The notes beneath the pieces were generated by a model. The model was not told the origin of the DNA and made no database searches. It was given only the letters and a program-made list of their open reading frames with translations. Both the position numbers and the translations under genes were made by a program. From NCBI GenBank assembly GCA_016630955.3, contig CM049993.1, positions 1,240,001-1,304,000 of the forward strand: a stretch of 64,000 nt of DNA, written 5' to 3'. Source of the DNA: Didymella arachidicola. Taxonomy: Eukaryota > Ascomycota > Dothideomycetes > Pleosporales > Didymellaceae. This document shows positions 20,707 to 31,684 of this stretch, one piece after another; position 1 is the first letter of the stretch; each line of letters begins with the position of its first letter.

Positions 20707-21158
20707 GCGGCTTGGCAAGATCGGCGGTTTGCCCGATTCCTCGGTATCTACACAGCAGGTATGCTTGACATCAACATTACGCCGTTAGGCTGGCTCCATC
20801 TGCAGGCTCAGCTAGCTGTCTATTCGTGCAAAAGAACTTCCCCCGCCTCCCGCAAGATCCACCATCCCCAGGCTTCATCTCCGTCGTTGTAATGCCAAGT
20901 GTGGAGACATGTACCTTGCCTTGCCTTTTCCAAGCAACCGCCACCCTTTTCTAGACTACCCAGCCGGACGGAGAGTGTTATGACGAGCCATTGGCTTGCG
21001 AATAGCATACCCTGTTCGCTCATGTGCTGCCCCCAGATCCGCATCATGGGTGCGTGGGCTCTACAAAGACGCATTGCTGTCCGCCGTAGACGTGAGACCA
21101 GGCAAATCCCCCGTGATCAGTGAGGCGTGTCTTTGCAACGAGCTAGGTGCCACCCATC
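20707..21158 (+). promoter_or_regulatory. Intergenic region upstream of the GH43 gene
   Basis: 452 bp of normal base composition, no repeat and no credible ORF. The pyrimidine-rich CCCCGCCTCCCGC at 20841-20853 contains matches to the CreA carbon-repressor consensus (SYGGRG, read on the minus strand). That would suit an arabinan-degrading enzyme, but the motif is short and may be chance. Confidence 0.4.
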
Positions 21159-22391
21159 ATGTCCTTCACCAGAACCAGCCTTATGGCCCTCGCCTTGGGT
21201 CTCTCTTCTCTCCTTAGCCAGGCCCGCGCGGCTCCTTCTCCATCCAGCAACCCAGCAGAATCTGTCAACGACCCCTACTCCAGGGACCGCTGGCCTGCGC
21301 CTCGCAAGATCACGGGTCAGGACTTGAATGGTGCACTTGGTGGTGTCCATATCCACGACCCAAGTATCGTGCTTGGACCGGATGACCACTATTATGCTTT
21401 CTCCTCTCATGGCTTGGCTACAACCTCGCGTGCTTCGAAAAAGAATAGTCTGGAGGGATACTGGGAGGTTGTTGGTCAAGTCTTGACGCCGCCTGGTAGC
21501 ATTGATGACCCTGCTCAGGCAAACCGTCTTTGGTGAGAAACAGCAACCTGACAAACACTGTTCCAAAATCAAATTCTGACGCCATCTTCCAGGGCCCCCG
21601 ATGTCCACAAGATTGGCGACACCTACTACTGCTATTACACGGTCTCCGACTTTGGAGTCTCAAAGTCCTTCATTGGACTGGCTACCTCGAAAACCCTGTC
21701 AAACGGGTCCTGGACCGACCACGGTCTGGTCGTCTCTTCCAATAGCACCGATGCCCCTTTCCCCTTGAGTAAGACCAACACCATCGATGCGGCCTTCATC
21801 CAAGACGCGAAGACGGGCAAAAGCTATCTAAGCTACGGATCCTGGTGGGCCAACATCTGGCAGTTCGAGCTGACCCAGGATCTCAAGTCGGTCAAGATCC
21901 CCACCGCCCGCCAGCTGAGCTACACCTACGATCCCGTGCTGCCGACCAAGCAGCAGGCGTACGCCAACATGTCGCTTACCTGGGGCGGCGCGTCCGCCGA
22001 GGAAGCACCGTACATCAACTACAACAAGAAGCAAGGATTCTACTACCTCTGGTACTCGGCGGGCCTATGCTGCGGCTACAATCCCGCTACCCTGCCCTCA
22101 CCGGGCACCGAGTACACCATCTTCGTCGGCCGCTCCAAGTCGCCGCGCGGACCGTTTGTGGACCGCGATGGGCGGGATCTTGCCGAGGGCGGCGGGAGCA
22201 TCGTCTTTGGTAGCCATGGCGCTACCTACGCTCCAGGCGGACATGCCGTTGTTTCAGACTACCATGGACGCGATGTGCTGTACTATCACTACGTCAATAC
22301 AACCTACGACCCGCTGTACCGCGACAACTTCAAGTTTCTGGGATGGAATCCGATCGAGTATGTCAAGGGGTGGCCGGTGTTGATAGAATAG
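21159..22391 (+). CDS. Secreted GH43-family glycosidase, arabinan endo-1,5-alpha-L-arabinosidase-like
   Basis: Two exons, 21159-21532 and 21593-22391, with a 60-bp intron (GTGAGA..TTCCAG) inside the Trp codon of RLW/APDVH; 390 residues. The first ~25 residues are a signal peptide (MSFTRTSLMALALGLSSLL, cleavage near ARA/AP), so the enzyme is exported. Five-bladed propeller family signatures are present: HDPSIV (D67, catalytic base), IDAAFIQD (pKa-modulating Asp) and EAPYI (general acid Glu, about residue 263). GH43 enzymes of this type cleave arabinan side chains or backbone in pectin. The start at 21159 gives the signal peptide directly. It looks like an ordinary intact host gene flanking the Starship on the left. 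The exact subfamily (endo-arabinanase or arabinofuranosidase) is not settled. Confidence 0.85.
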
Positions 22392-22880
22392 AGAGAAATG
22401 TGTTATAAGATCTATGGAATGTGCTCGGCTGCGTGCTGCATAGGCATTGAACTGCGAAGCACCTGTAGTGGAATAGTATCAAGACTAAGCTATTTATTAA
22501 TAACAAAAATGAGTATCCCTTCCACATACGACCACAGGACGTTGAAAACAAGTTCTCCTGCCCGACCCGCCGTCTGTCGTGGTACCGTTTTGAGGATGCT
22601 GTGGTGCGCCTTCCTGTTTTCGGTCACCACGCCCCCCAACGAGCTAAGCTCAAAGTAGATCATTTTGCTGTCTCTCTAAACACCAAGCTGAAGACAAGAG
22701 TCCGAACTGTGAACTTTACAACATGCCGACCTCCGACATGCTGTTGACTACCATGTCCTGCCGGCGCTTGCCCTCTCGCTCACGGTCGTTCACTCCTGAC
22801 CACTTGCTCCACCGCACCCTGCTCCAGCAACAGCCAACGCGCCGTAACAACAGATAAACAGCAGCTCCCCTTCTGCATAA
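22392..22880. promoter_or_regulatory. GH43 3' region, presumed Starship left border and captain promoter
   Basis: 489 bp with no ORF. If the captain is the first gene of a Starship, as in described elements, the left end lies in this interval. I found no inverted or direct repeat that I would defend as the end. A TTACAACATG string at about 22717 resembles the TTAC-type targets of some Starships but is too short to count. Confidence 0.4.
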
Positions 22881-25635
22881 ATGACCAAAAGGAAAGCAGG
22901 CAGAGCGATCGATCTTGAGGAATTCAAGAAACGCGCTCGGCAAGAGATAGCGCCACAGCCTCTCAGCTCTGAGGATATCAAGAGAGCCCTGATCAAATCA
23001 AGCTATGATTCTTACAAATTTACCATGGAGCAATGGTCAATGTAAGCCGCTTCCTGCATATGTGAGTAGGAATAAAACAGCTAACTGGCTGCGCAGGTTT
23101 TCAGAGGATGTCCTGGAGAAGCCAATGACTGAGCACTGTTTCACAGAGGCACCTACCACGTTTCAAATCAAACTTTTCCTCGAATGGTTCGCTCAATCTC
23201 GCACTGGGCTCTTAGAGGAATGTATTACAGACACAACCCTTCTAAACCGCTTAAACAGTCTAAAGCGTGCCATTAAGATTCACACGCGCTACCAATACAC
23301 ACCATTCCAGAATCAGGAGATTGTTAGCTTCGTCACGAAAGATCTTATCCCACGAGGTCTCCTATCAACAGTTGCTCGGCCTAAGCCACTCGCGCCTATT
23401 GAGGTTGCTAAAGATATTATTAGATTCCTTTTTGCTAGCGATGAGTACAAGCACCTACACCCCCGCATACGTAATCAGATAGCTTTTGCTATTCAACTTC
23501 TGCTATTTGTTGGTGTCCGACCCGGAGAAGTTGTTGAGTCAGATGCATGGTATCAAAGCAACGAAGGTCTACTTTACAAAGACATCGAACTCGTCCGCTC
23601 CTGGAATGCGGACCATCCAGGGTGGCGCCTCCACGTCACCCTGAGAAATCGAAAGGGGCATCGAGAGTATAAGAAACACGCGTACGTTAATTTTAGTTTT
23701 TCTAGCTTCTACACGCACAGAAGACTGATGTTAAGGCAGACCCGTGATGACATTGTGTGAGGAGCCGCGGATGAGGTACATGTGCCCTGTAACATGGTTC
23801 CTATCACTCGCGTTTGCGGACGGGGCATTTAAGGATTTAGAGTCTTTCAACGACCTTGGAACCGTACAGCCTATACCAGGTAACCTACTATACAGGGCTA
23901 AGTATAAGACCGAAGTGTTAGAACGTCCTGTGATGAGGGGTATGCGGGCTGACAGATCCATGTCTGACACCCGCATATGGACGTACGATTGTTTCAACTC
24001 AGCACTGAAAAGTGCTGGTCAGAGAGCCGGCTATCAAGAGAACCTCAGCGCATATTGTTTCAGGCGTGCGTTTGCACATGCCGTTGAAGGCGAGTTGAAG
24101 TCACAAATCGATAAAATAAGCTAACGTGTGCCTAGGCGAAGCAACAGCTACACAGCGAAGGACTTTGATGGGACACAAGTACGACGACACGGCGCAATAC
24201 TATGTTTCAGGTTTCATTAGGATTGACAGCCAATCCATCATCCATGGACGCGAGCAATGCCTTGAGCTCTACAAGGAGTCCAGCTCCATGATGACAAATC
24301 GAAACCTGCTTGCTCCTAAGCCACCCGGATCGATGCTCACTGAGTCACCACATGAGAAAGGCCCACAAATGTTACAGGGGACAGAGAAAGAGAGCCCAGA
24401 AATTGTATCAACCCTAGTGCTTTCTGCGACACAGGAGTACGAGCTTCGGCGACAAACACGCGAAAAGGCGTACCAGAAAGACCGTCGAGAATATATCGAA
24501 GGAAACGGGAGAGTGGCAAGGGCTACGGCGCCAACATCCACTTTACCTGTACGCGAACCATCACGTTATCTCCTAGCTCTGCTCAAGTTCGAGCCTGAGC
24601 GCCAGGCCGTGCTAGACCTGATGTTCCCCGAAAGCAGTGACGGTGATGATGTCACGGCTGAAGTTCCACTGGCACAGATTCTGGAGCCCCTAATCAAGAT
24701 GGCAAGGTCACAAAGGAAGCGCTACACATACAAGACTGCGAAGCCAACGCAGCAGAACTGCTGTAGCAATTGCAACAAAAGCATGGTGAAGTATGAAAGA
24801 TTTCGCTATATTGAGGGTTCTGCTTACATTGCTCAGACTTCGTCCCGACCGCGTCCATAGCCATCTGCTGCAATGCGCACGCCAAAGACGGGTCAACCAA
24901 GAGCGGGAACATATGACTGCGCAATTTTCAAAGATCCATACATGTCTATGGAACGATTGCTATTATCGCTTCAACGGAAAGACGTGCGGATCATATTCTC
25001 TCCATGTAACTCAACATCTTCAACAGTCAAGGTTGCACCAATGCCTCTGGGCCGACTGTGACAGAGTATTGGAGAGCCATAACGACCTTGCATATCACGT
25101 CTCAGAAGAGCATCGCGTTCCTAATGAGTGGACAACACTTACGAAGATGCACTACTGCTATGAGCATGATGTCTGGTGCCGTTCTGATCAAATATGGGAT
25201 GCGCACCTACAGAGGAAACATCTTGAACTATTAAACGACTATTGCGGGTTAATTAAGGAATGTGGAGTTGTTGTAGTAGCTGCCCATTGCATATTCTGCC
25301 TTGGGTCAGATGCACCACTGGCAGTGCGCTTTGCGCAATTTAGCGACGTTTTCCAGTTGCATAAACACATGAAGGAGCATCTAACAGAAGGGCATGCTAC
25401 TACGATATGCCCACATCCTCTTTGCACTGATCAGCTGTTATTAGAGTCTGATCTTTGGGATCATGCAACTACAGTACACGGCATTCCTCCATTTGGTCCG
25501 CGTAGAGGTACAGGAAGGCGCAAGGCGAATGAAGATGATTGTGTCGATAAGACGGAGACGGATTGGCTAATAGCTCCGAAGCGCTCAACGCGGGGCGCCT
25601 CGGCTGGTTCGGCGGACGCCCCAACGGGAGCGTAG
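22881..25635 (+). CDS. DUF3435 tyrosine recombinase, Starship captain-like, with C2H2 zinc fingers
   Basis: Five exons by splice-signal reading: 22881-23041, 23097-23681, 23740-24089, 24136-24790, 24837-25635; 849 residues. Intron 3 starts with GC (AAG/GCGAGT) and the others with GT. The N-terminal ~130 residues resemble a SAM-like core-binding domain. The DUF3435 catalytic part shows VGVRPGEVVES (Arg about 193), CPVTWFLSLAFADGAF, AYCFRRAFAHAV (Y-x-x-R, Arg about 357) and MGHKYDDTAQYYVSG (nucleophile Tyr about 389), i.e. an R-Y-R-Y set. The last ~280 residues hold about five C2H2-like fingers (for instance HTCLWNDC..HVTQH, QCLWADC..HVSEEH, CPHPLC..HATTVH). Captains excise and integrate Starships. 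All key residues are intact, so it may be functional. Non-captain DUF3435 relatives exist, so the role rests partly on the neighbours. Confidence 0.84.
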
Positions 25636-26047
25636 CAAGGTCAGCGCCGAAGTCAACAGCTTACAAAGATCCGAAAGCAGTAACAAGCATCGTGTACTGA
25701 TACTCACACATCCATCCTCCCACAGCTATTTACCTTTAATTGGCCTTTTGTTCTTTGCTGACCCTCTCCCTTACAGGCGATTGCAATGAACAGATCCCAG
25801 CTTCCAAATCTTGCAGATCGCCGAAAAGCAAAAGCGGCAAAGCACCCGCAGGGGCGCCGTCTTATTATCCGCTGATTGCCATCCACGCCCCACGTCCATC
25901 ACGAGAACTTTTGCAGTCTTCCCTTCGAGACGTTCATACTGTACGTGGATCAGCTTAAGATTTGTCTCGCACTAATTCACGTGGATGCTGTTATAACCAT
26001 CAACTAAAAGTTACAAAGATGAGTCAAAGGCTGCGCACAACGGTTTA
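25636..26047. other. Intergenic, no gene seen
   Basis: 412 bp between the captain stop and the convergent stop of the next gene. Only short out-of-context ORFs and no repeats. Confidence 0.5.
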
Positions 26048-27019
26048 CTAGCGCAACCTCTGCCTGTATACTTCCTCAACCGTGATACCTCGCGTATAAC
26101 GACGATAGGGTGCTATTAGATGATTCTCGTACGGAACAAGTGTCTTGTCTCTCATCATACGCACCTCCGTACATTCCAGCACACGTTTCTGTTCAAAGAG
26201 ATATGCGCCAGTGGTCGAGTCCTTCTTCACGACTCTCGTGATGTACCCAAAATCCGACAAGTCAATATGCATTGGCATGTTCATGGCTGGGGCTCCGTCC
26301 ATCTTCAGCACCATTCCTGTGTCCGTGACCATGTCACATCTTGCTCCTAGCAAACACCATCTCTGCATGGTCCGTTTCCCATACCAGAGGCCAACCGACA
26401 TGCTATGGTCAACCCTGATCCCTGTATAGCACGACGGGGATGCTTTTCCGTGCTTCACTGCACTTGTGATGGTGAGGTCAAGCCAAGTGCACGGCATGGC
26501 CCGGTCGTCAGGAAAATCGTGGCCCATAACAAGCCCAGAGTATGTGGCGGTGATACCGTATTGTAAGGCTTGAATGAAAGAGTTGCGTCCTGCAAGGTCT
26601 TCAAAGTGTCTGTTCTTCTCGTCCATCATTATTTCGTAGTTTTCGTCTGATAAAAGTGGGTATTTCCGCGACGCAATAGGACTGACAAGACTCAAATCTA
26701 ACGTTAGGTATAACTTGCGTCTCCCCTTGTTCATTAATCCTGGATGGCGGACCCAGTCCATCATTGTTGACAGGTTGTTGCCGACGAAAGACACCTCAAT
26801 CCCAAGCGAGACCATCCACAGCATCCAGCTTTTCGTAGTGAAAATCTGCCTCCAAAACTGCATGTATCTCCGAGATTGTGTCTTAGTGAGAGTCACGCCA
26901 AATACGTGCAAAAAAGCGCTCAGATCGATAGGGGTGAGAGAATCAAACAGCTGCGCGCCAAAGTCGACGGTCGAGCACAGGATGCGCATCGAGTGATACA
27001 CGAATGAGCCCTTTGTCAT
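26048..27019 (-). CDS. Hypothetical protein, possibly F-box-like
   Basis: Single open frame of 323 residues. The opening MRILCSTVDFGAQLFDSL followed by TPIDLSAFLHVFGVTLT recalls the leucine/proline pattern of degenerate F-box proteins common in fungi, and the run RYMQFWRQIFTTKSWM fits the segment that follows in such proteins. No catalytic motif is seen. It is transcribed convergently with the captain. Its presumed promoter contains an array of 25-bp repeats (27156-27255). Likely cargo of the Starship; function unknown. Confidence 0.6.
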   Translation of the reverse strand: MTKGSFVYHSMRILCSTVDFGAQLFDSLTPIDLSAFLHVFGVTLTKTQSRRYMQFWRQIFTTKSWMLWMVSLGIEVSFVGNNLSTMMDWVRHPGLMNKGRRKLYLTLDLSLVSPIASRKYPLLSDENYEIMMDEKNRHFEDLAGRNSFIQALQYGITATYSGLVMGHDFPDDRAMPCTWLDLTITSAVKHGKASPSCYTGIRVDHSMSVGLWYGKRTMQRWCLLGARCDMVTDTGMVLKMDGAPAMNMPMHIDLSDFGYITRVVKKDSTTGAYLFEQKRVLECTEVRMMRDKTLVPYENHLIAPYRRYTRGITVEEVYRQRLR

Positions 27020-27121
27020 CTTGAAACTATCGCAAGGCAGAGTAGGTTTTGGACGAGAGGGGATTTGATAATTGCTGGCAAGGAGTGCAAGTGGGCTGGC
27101 GAGCCTGGAGACATAAAGCAG

Positions 27122-27255
27122 AATCCTGTCAACAATTGTTCACTAAATCCGAATTGTTTACCAAATTCTGTCAACGGACTGTTTACTAAATCCTGTTAAC
27201 GGACTGTTTACCAAATCCCGTTAACGGACTGTTTACCAAATCCTGTTAACGAACA
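27122..27255. repeat. Tandem 25-bp repeats in a divergent promoter
   Basis: Four full units start at 27156, 27181, 27206 and 27231, with the core GTTTACCAAATCCTGTTAAC, preceded by two degenerate partial units (27122-27155). They lie 103-236 bp upstream of the minus-strand gene and 108-241 bp upstream of the plus-strand gene at 27363. Each unit holds a GTTAAC palindrome, so this may be an operator-like array, or simply a minisatellite. Confidence 0.85.
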
Positions 27256-27362
27256 ATCGACTGAGTTCTGTTTCCCGTCGCAACTCAAAACTGAGATTAG
27301 CGCCCTTGGTCGATACATCAGATTAAATTTCCAAAGCTATCAATCTAAGAGCTCTTTTCACT

Positions 27363-27821
27363 ATGTGTTTCATCCTATTCCGCTGTGTAGTTTTCCGGAC
27401 TTCTCCAGAACCAAAACACCGAATTAAGCTATCTAATCGTCTCCCTCCTTACGATTCAAACTTTCCGTATCCAAGGGGGAAAGCTTTCTCCAACATCGCC
27501 CCTACTAGCACTCTGCCGAGCGGCCATGATACCAGGACTCCAGATGGTAAGTCAAACACCGAAAAGACACAAAGCCGTGCTGATGATGAGCACAAGGGGC
27601 TCAAGTCGGCGACAAGGTCAGATACTGCGGTGCCACAAAGCTCTAATCAACTGGAACTGAGCTCGTCGTTGCTTGCAGGGGTAGCAGTGATAATTATAGT
27701 GTTGGTTTTGTCGCCGGTAGCGTTCATGTTCTATCAAAGCCGTAAACGTCGAAGGCAGCAGGATCGAGGAAAAGATAGTGATGCTGAGAACAACTCGGGA
27801 GCAGCCTTAAAACTTACTTAA
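27363..27821 (+). CDS. Hypothetical single-pass membrane protein
   Basis: 152 residues. A Ser/Thr/Pro-rich N-terminal two thirds is followed by one transmembrane helix (LLAGVAVIIIVLVLSPVAF) and a basic cytoplasmic stop-transfer (KRRRQQDRGK). That architecture is common in fungal cell-surface sensors and unknown cargo proteins. No signal peptide is obvious in this model. An upstream exon could supply one, so the start is uncertain. Confidence 0.5.
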   Translation: MCFILFRCVVFRTSPEPKHRIKLSNRLPPYDSNFPYPRGKAFSNIAPTSTLPSGHDTRTPDGKSNTEKTQSRADDEHKGLKSATRSDTAVPQSSNQLELSSSLLAGVAVIIIVLVLSPVAFMFYQSRKRRRQQDRGKDSDAENNSGAALKLT

Positions 27822-28125
27822 GTAAGTACTATTACATTGAATAGATGGAAGTTAGAGACTGTACTTTTAGGAATTGCTGCATTGTTGCGCCATACACCTT
27901 TTGCACTACGTTACAATCGATAATTATTCGTTACTAAAGTTTCCTTGATATAAATCCTGAGGATATCATCGTTCGTGCATGTATTTTGTTCTATAGTACA
28001 TGCATTCACTTTAGACAGTCATACAGCCACTGCACAAGCATGCAGTATCTGCTGCTTGCTCCACTGCTGTAGAATTCTTCGAAAGCCACGGTTCTGGAGT
28101 CTATAACACATCAGAAAGGTGTTCG
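27822..28125. other. Intergenic, no gene seen
   Basis: Convergent gene ends and moderately AT-rich unique sequence. Confidence 0.5.
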
Positions 28126-28515
28126 CTAACTTAACGTAGTGGCACAGACCTTGCGCTCAAGTTTCAAATCGCTTCGACGTGTTGATAGAGGGCCATGATC
28201 TCCATTCTGGGCAGATCGGCACAGCTCCTGCAACTGCAATAGCTCGCTAGAGAGGCGATTAACCTGGTTGGCTAGTTCGGCAGACCGCGTGCACTCGCTT
28301 TGCAGCTTAGCGCGAGTTTGGCTATGCGTCCATATCTCCCACTCAAGAATTTGCGACAAATGCAGATACACATTCGGATGCGGCGGTAGATGCGTGACTT
28401 GATTGGTTGGAGGTGGTAGCAGTGAAGGCCATGTTGGGGTGTACGCAAGTTCCACCGGCTCAGAAGCCTGACTGGAAGGTGAAGGGGAAGATACGAGGGA
28501 CGGTGCAAAAGACAT
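28126..28515 (-). CDS. Hypothetical small coiled-coil protein
   Basis: 129 residues. A Ser/Pro-rich N-terminus (MSFAPSLVSSPSPSSQASEP) is followed by a predicted helix or coiled coil (residues ~60-110, ANQVNRLSSELLQLQELC). No family recognised. The compact ORF with this composition looks real but is unsupported by homology. Confidence 0.45.
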   Translation of the reverse strand: MSFAPSLVSSPSPSSQASEPVELAYTPTWPSLLPPPTNQVTHLPPHPNVYLHLSQILEWEIWTHSQTRAKLQSECTRSAELANQVNRLSSELLQLQELCRSAQNGDHGPLSTRRSDLKLERKVCATTLS

Positions 28516-29104
28516 AGTTCTAATTTTTGTGTCCTTGCTGGTCTAAAAGGCTCTGAGGAGGACTTATAGATAAAATGGCACTAAGTGGTCTTACAGGCTG
28601 GCGTTTACTATATTGCGGAACCGCGGAACCGATTCCTGTTATCAGACCTCAGTCCCTTAGCATCCGTTTAACGAAAGTCTGTAGTAGGGTGCAAGACCCT
28701 CAGTACCTCGCATTTCAATTCAACGAAACAGCGGAAGAAGCTTGGGAAAGCACGATAACATGGTAATAGAGAAATTCTGAATTGGTACACGACGAATAAC
28801 TACGATTTCTTCTAGCATCCAGAACATTCCTCGTGCCCACGATGAGCTGATATCCATTCCTGGGCATCGATTAGCTTGTTTTGAGATATTAGGCATAACA
28901 ACTAACCATTTTGTCTCGAAAACACGTGTACACCAGAAAGGCCCCAGCTCTCTGCACAATGACGTAGAGGGAAGGAATTGTAGCAAACAGATCACACTCG
29001 AAACTCTGGATTGCACCCTCAACCATAGGAGGAGACTGTGTTGACTGGTTCTGGACTCTAAATGTAATATGGGAAACCTGCTAATGTCAGTCTCTGTCAA
29101 TAAA
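28516..29104. other. Intergenic, no convincing gene
   Basis: Contains a minus-strand ORF at 28720-29100 with no recognisable features; judged chance. Otherwise unique sequence. Confidence 0.4.
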
Positions 29105-30163
29105 TCAAGTTCGTTGGCTTTTAATTACATCGCAGAATGCTTCGTTCGTATGATGCATTAACTCGGGAAACCCCAGAGGCAGCTCAAAAGCGTCGTCCTC
29201 GCCACCGCGCTCAACTCCAATATGATGACATCGATGTACACGAAAGCTTGGGGGTTGTAATATCGGAGGCAGCTCAGCCCAATCGTGATTGGGCCGTATC
29301 TCTGTCCATTCAGATGAGTGCAAATAGTCTGGTGGGTCGTCTGAGGGTAGACTTGTACTCTCTTCCGGCAATTCTGTACAGACTGAAGAAGGGAAATTCA
29401 TCTCGATCGAACATGCCGTGTTGGACTCAAGAGGCAATTGCGGTATAAGAGAGTAGGCAGCATCGCTGACTCCGCCTTCTGAATGTTCTTCCTTTGCTGG
29501 TTGGGGATAATAGAAAGTTAGATCAGCCTGAAGTATACTGAGATCGCGACCCAGCGAACTTTCCAGTGCTCTCGACTCCTGCAGCTATTAGTCTAGACAC
29601 CAATGATTAATGTGGACTTCGTACAATAGGCTCCTCGATCGTTGAATCGTAGATCTGCATATCGTTCGAAGTTCGAATTTCGGCATACACGGACGCATTC
29701 GAAGAGTCTGCAAATCTGCGGAGTAGGACAAACAACAGGTCTTCCTCTGTAAGAGGATTCATCTTGTCGACGCAATGCTGATATGCACACAGAAGCCTGG
29801 CCAGGGGACAAGAGACTTGGCTGTACCGAATATCCACAGACTCTGGCAGATCGCAAGATTGTTGCTCCTGATGATCCTGAATCGACCTGGTCTAGAAGAA
29901 TCTGTCAGAAATATGAGTCCCGGAAGTCAGAGGATATGGAAAGGTGTTACGCTCACTGGTTGAAGATATTTGATGTATTCGGCGTGTTCTCTAAAATCTT
30001 CTGCCTTCGGTATGCCTGTGTGTACGAACGTGGACGAGTACTTCGCGGTTTTGATTTTGCGCAGATGCCCGTGAATATCATATACTGAATACGCTGGGGG
30101 TAAAGCCGAAGAACTAGATGTAGTGCACGTTCCGGAGCTGGGAGAAGAGAGGATACTAGCCAT
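29105..30163 (-). CDS. Hypothetical three-exon protein
   Basis: Exons 30163-29957, 29891-29625 and 29584-29105, joined by introns of 65 and 40 bp (GTGAGC..TTCTAG and GTACGA..TAATAG). The phases agree and give 317 residues. The N-terminus is Ser/Thr-rich, the middle part may be globular (LARLLCAYQHCVDKMNPLTEEDLLFVLLRR is the span), and the C-terminal half is acidic and Pro-rich. No domain recognised. The second intron is short for the phylum, so the model needs RNA support. Position suggests Starship cargo. Confidence 0.5.
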
Positions 30164-30656
30164 ATTACAAGAAAGAAGCGTGCGGGTGCGTGCAAAAATG
30201 AATAGACGACCCGGCATCAGGTCGCAATGTGCTGATTAGTTTAACAAGGTGGGCAAATCGGTAACAAAGAATCTCGATACGGTAGGAGGACGCAACGGAA
30301 TACCGGGTTCGAATGCGGGGTGTTTTTCCAAGTCTGCCATGACTGCTTAGAACGTCAGTCCCGGTAGTATGATCTCTTTCAACTGCACCATAACCGATAA
30401 CAGAAGACTGTCACGAAGAACGCGAGCGGCGTAGTTTTCGTATTAGCGGGCGTTCGTTGTACCGATACTGGTTCCAGTACTGCCGGCTAAGCGCCCACCA
30501 CTCTAGAAATCGGTACGACATTCTGCACTTAGGCGAGTGGTCGCAGTCTGCAGCTAGGAGGTGTTGTTGCATCACTCCAAAATTAGCAAAGCTAGGTAGG
30601 CGCTCGGTGCATGTTAGTGATGCGAGCTGTCTACCTAGGTAATGTGAGTATTATGA
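30164..30656. other. Intergenic, no gene seen
   Basis: Unique sequence upstream of the minus-strand gene ending at 30163; no repeats or ORFs worth calling. Confidence 0.45.
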
Positions 30657-30961
30657 TTTTCGAAATGTTGAACCCACCACGTGAGAGCCAAAATCCAGGG
30701 TTTCTAGGCGTATATCCTATACTACGTGCGTATATTATAGTCTGTATACTAAGAACACACGAACATCAAAGCTCTCTTCTGTATACCCCTATTACACACA
30801 GCTACATAGTAGATGGACTTATATGCTCTTAATCATTAGGATATATATAGTATTCTATACCTTACCTAGGGCTATTTATAAGTCCTCATGTCTCTATGCG
30901 ATGTATAGGCATACATAGCCTCTTTCTAGTATGTTACGGGGTGGGTTCATCATTTCGAAAA
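30657..30961. repeat. Short inverted-repeat element, MITE-like
   Basis: About 305 bp with ~26-bp ends: TTTTCGAAATGTTGAACCCA at the left and its near-complement TGGGTTCATCATTTCGAAAA at the right (two mismatches over the arms). The interior is AT-rich and non-coding (many TATA/TAG strings). No clear target duplication was found, so transposition is inferred only from shape. Confidence 0.5.
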
Positions 30962-31632
30962 CAACCCATAAAGGCGCACGGATTCGATGTCAGCCACGGC
31001 ACAACTTCAAGGCACATAGGTACCGTCTGCCTCCGGTAGCCTCGTGGGATAACCATACGCTATTCTCCGAGACACATCTGGCTTCCTCAAATCTGCCTTT
31101 GTTTCGTCGAACTTCTGCCCTTTGCATCTGTTGTTGTTAGGTGAGGCGTACAGTGGTTTCGCTACGTCGGAACAGCTGCGAGTCTTCGAGATCCTACACA
31201 GAGCTCTTTTGAAACGATCGCTGGTCGTCAGCGTTGTTAGAGAGTCACCTCCCATTTCGTACACGCGTAGGGATGGATTCGAGAGAGTGCAGTACGTTAT
31301 AGCATAGCATTGTGGTGTCGAAAATGTTAACGGGTTGCGCGTCGACAATACCGGTAGTGGGGCGGGACGTCGGGCACCGAAAGCTTTGACGCGATCGAAC
31401 CGCAACCGTCACAGCAGGCGTAACTACCATACCCATAAACTCGCAAGATCGTTATAATATTGGACTCCGGCCTCCATATGAGGCTGTTGATGGCGACGGC
31501 GATGGTCACCTCAGCTGACTGAGATTTCGCAGCTCATTTCGCCCGAGCGATTAGATACATTGACACGTAGAGAGCGTTGAAGAGGTCTATGTCCGTTAGT
31601 GGAAGGCTCTTGCAATGCTACCTGCGGCGATT
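30962..31632. other. Intergenic, no gene seen
   Basis: Several short overlapping ORFs on both strands, none with domain-like sequence. Confidence 0.4.
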
Positions 31633-31684
31633 CTACCTGAACAAGATGTGGGGCATAAAGGCATACATCGACTCATCTGAGGCA

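Noticed and set aside
20841..20853. CreA binding site for the GH43 gene as a firm call
   Set aside because: Six-base degenerate consensus in a C-rich stretch; kept only as a remark in the intergenic entry.
22700..22740. TTACAACATG string as Starship target site and terminal repeat
   Set aside because: Four-base TTAC match is expected by chance, and no second border in this window supports it.
28720..29100. 126-residue minus-strand ORF as a gene
   Set aside because: No domain, odd composition, and no sensible splice partner with the neighbouring three-exon gene.
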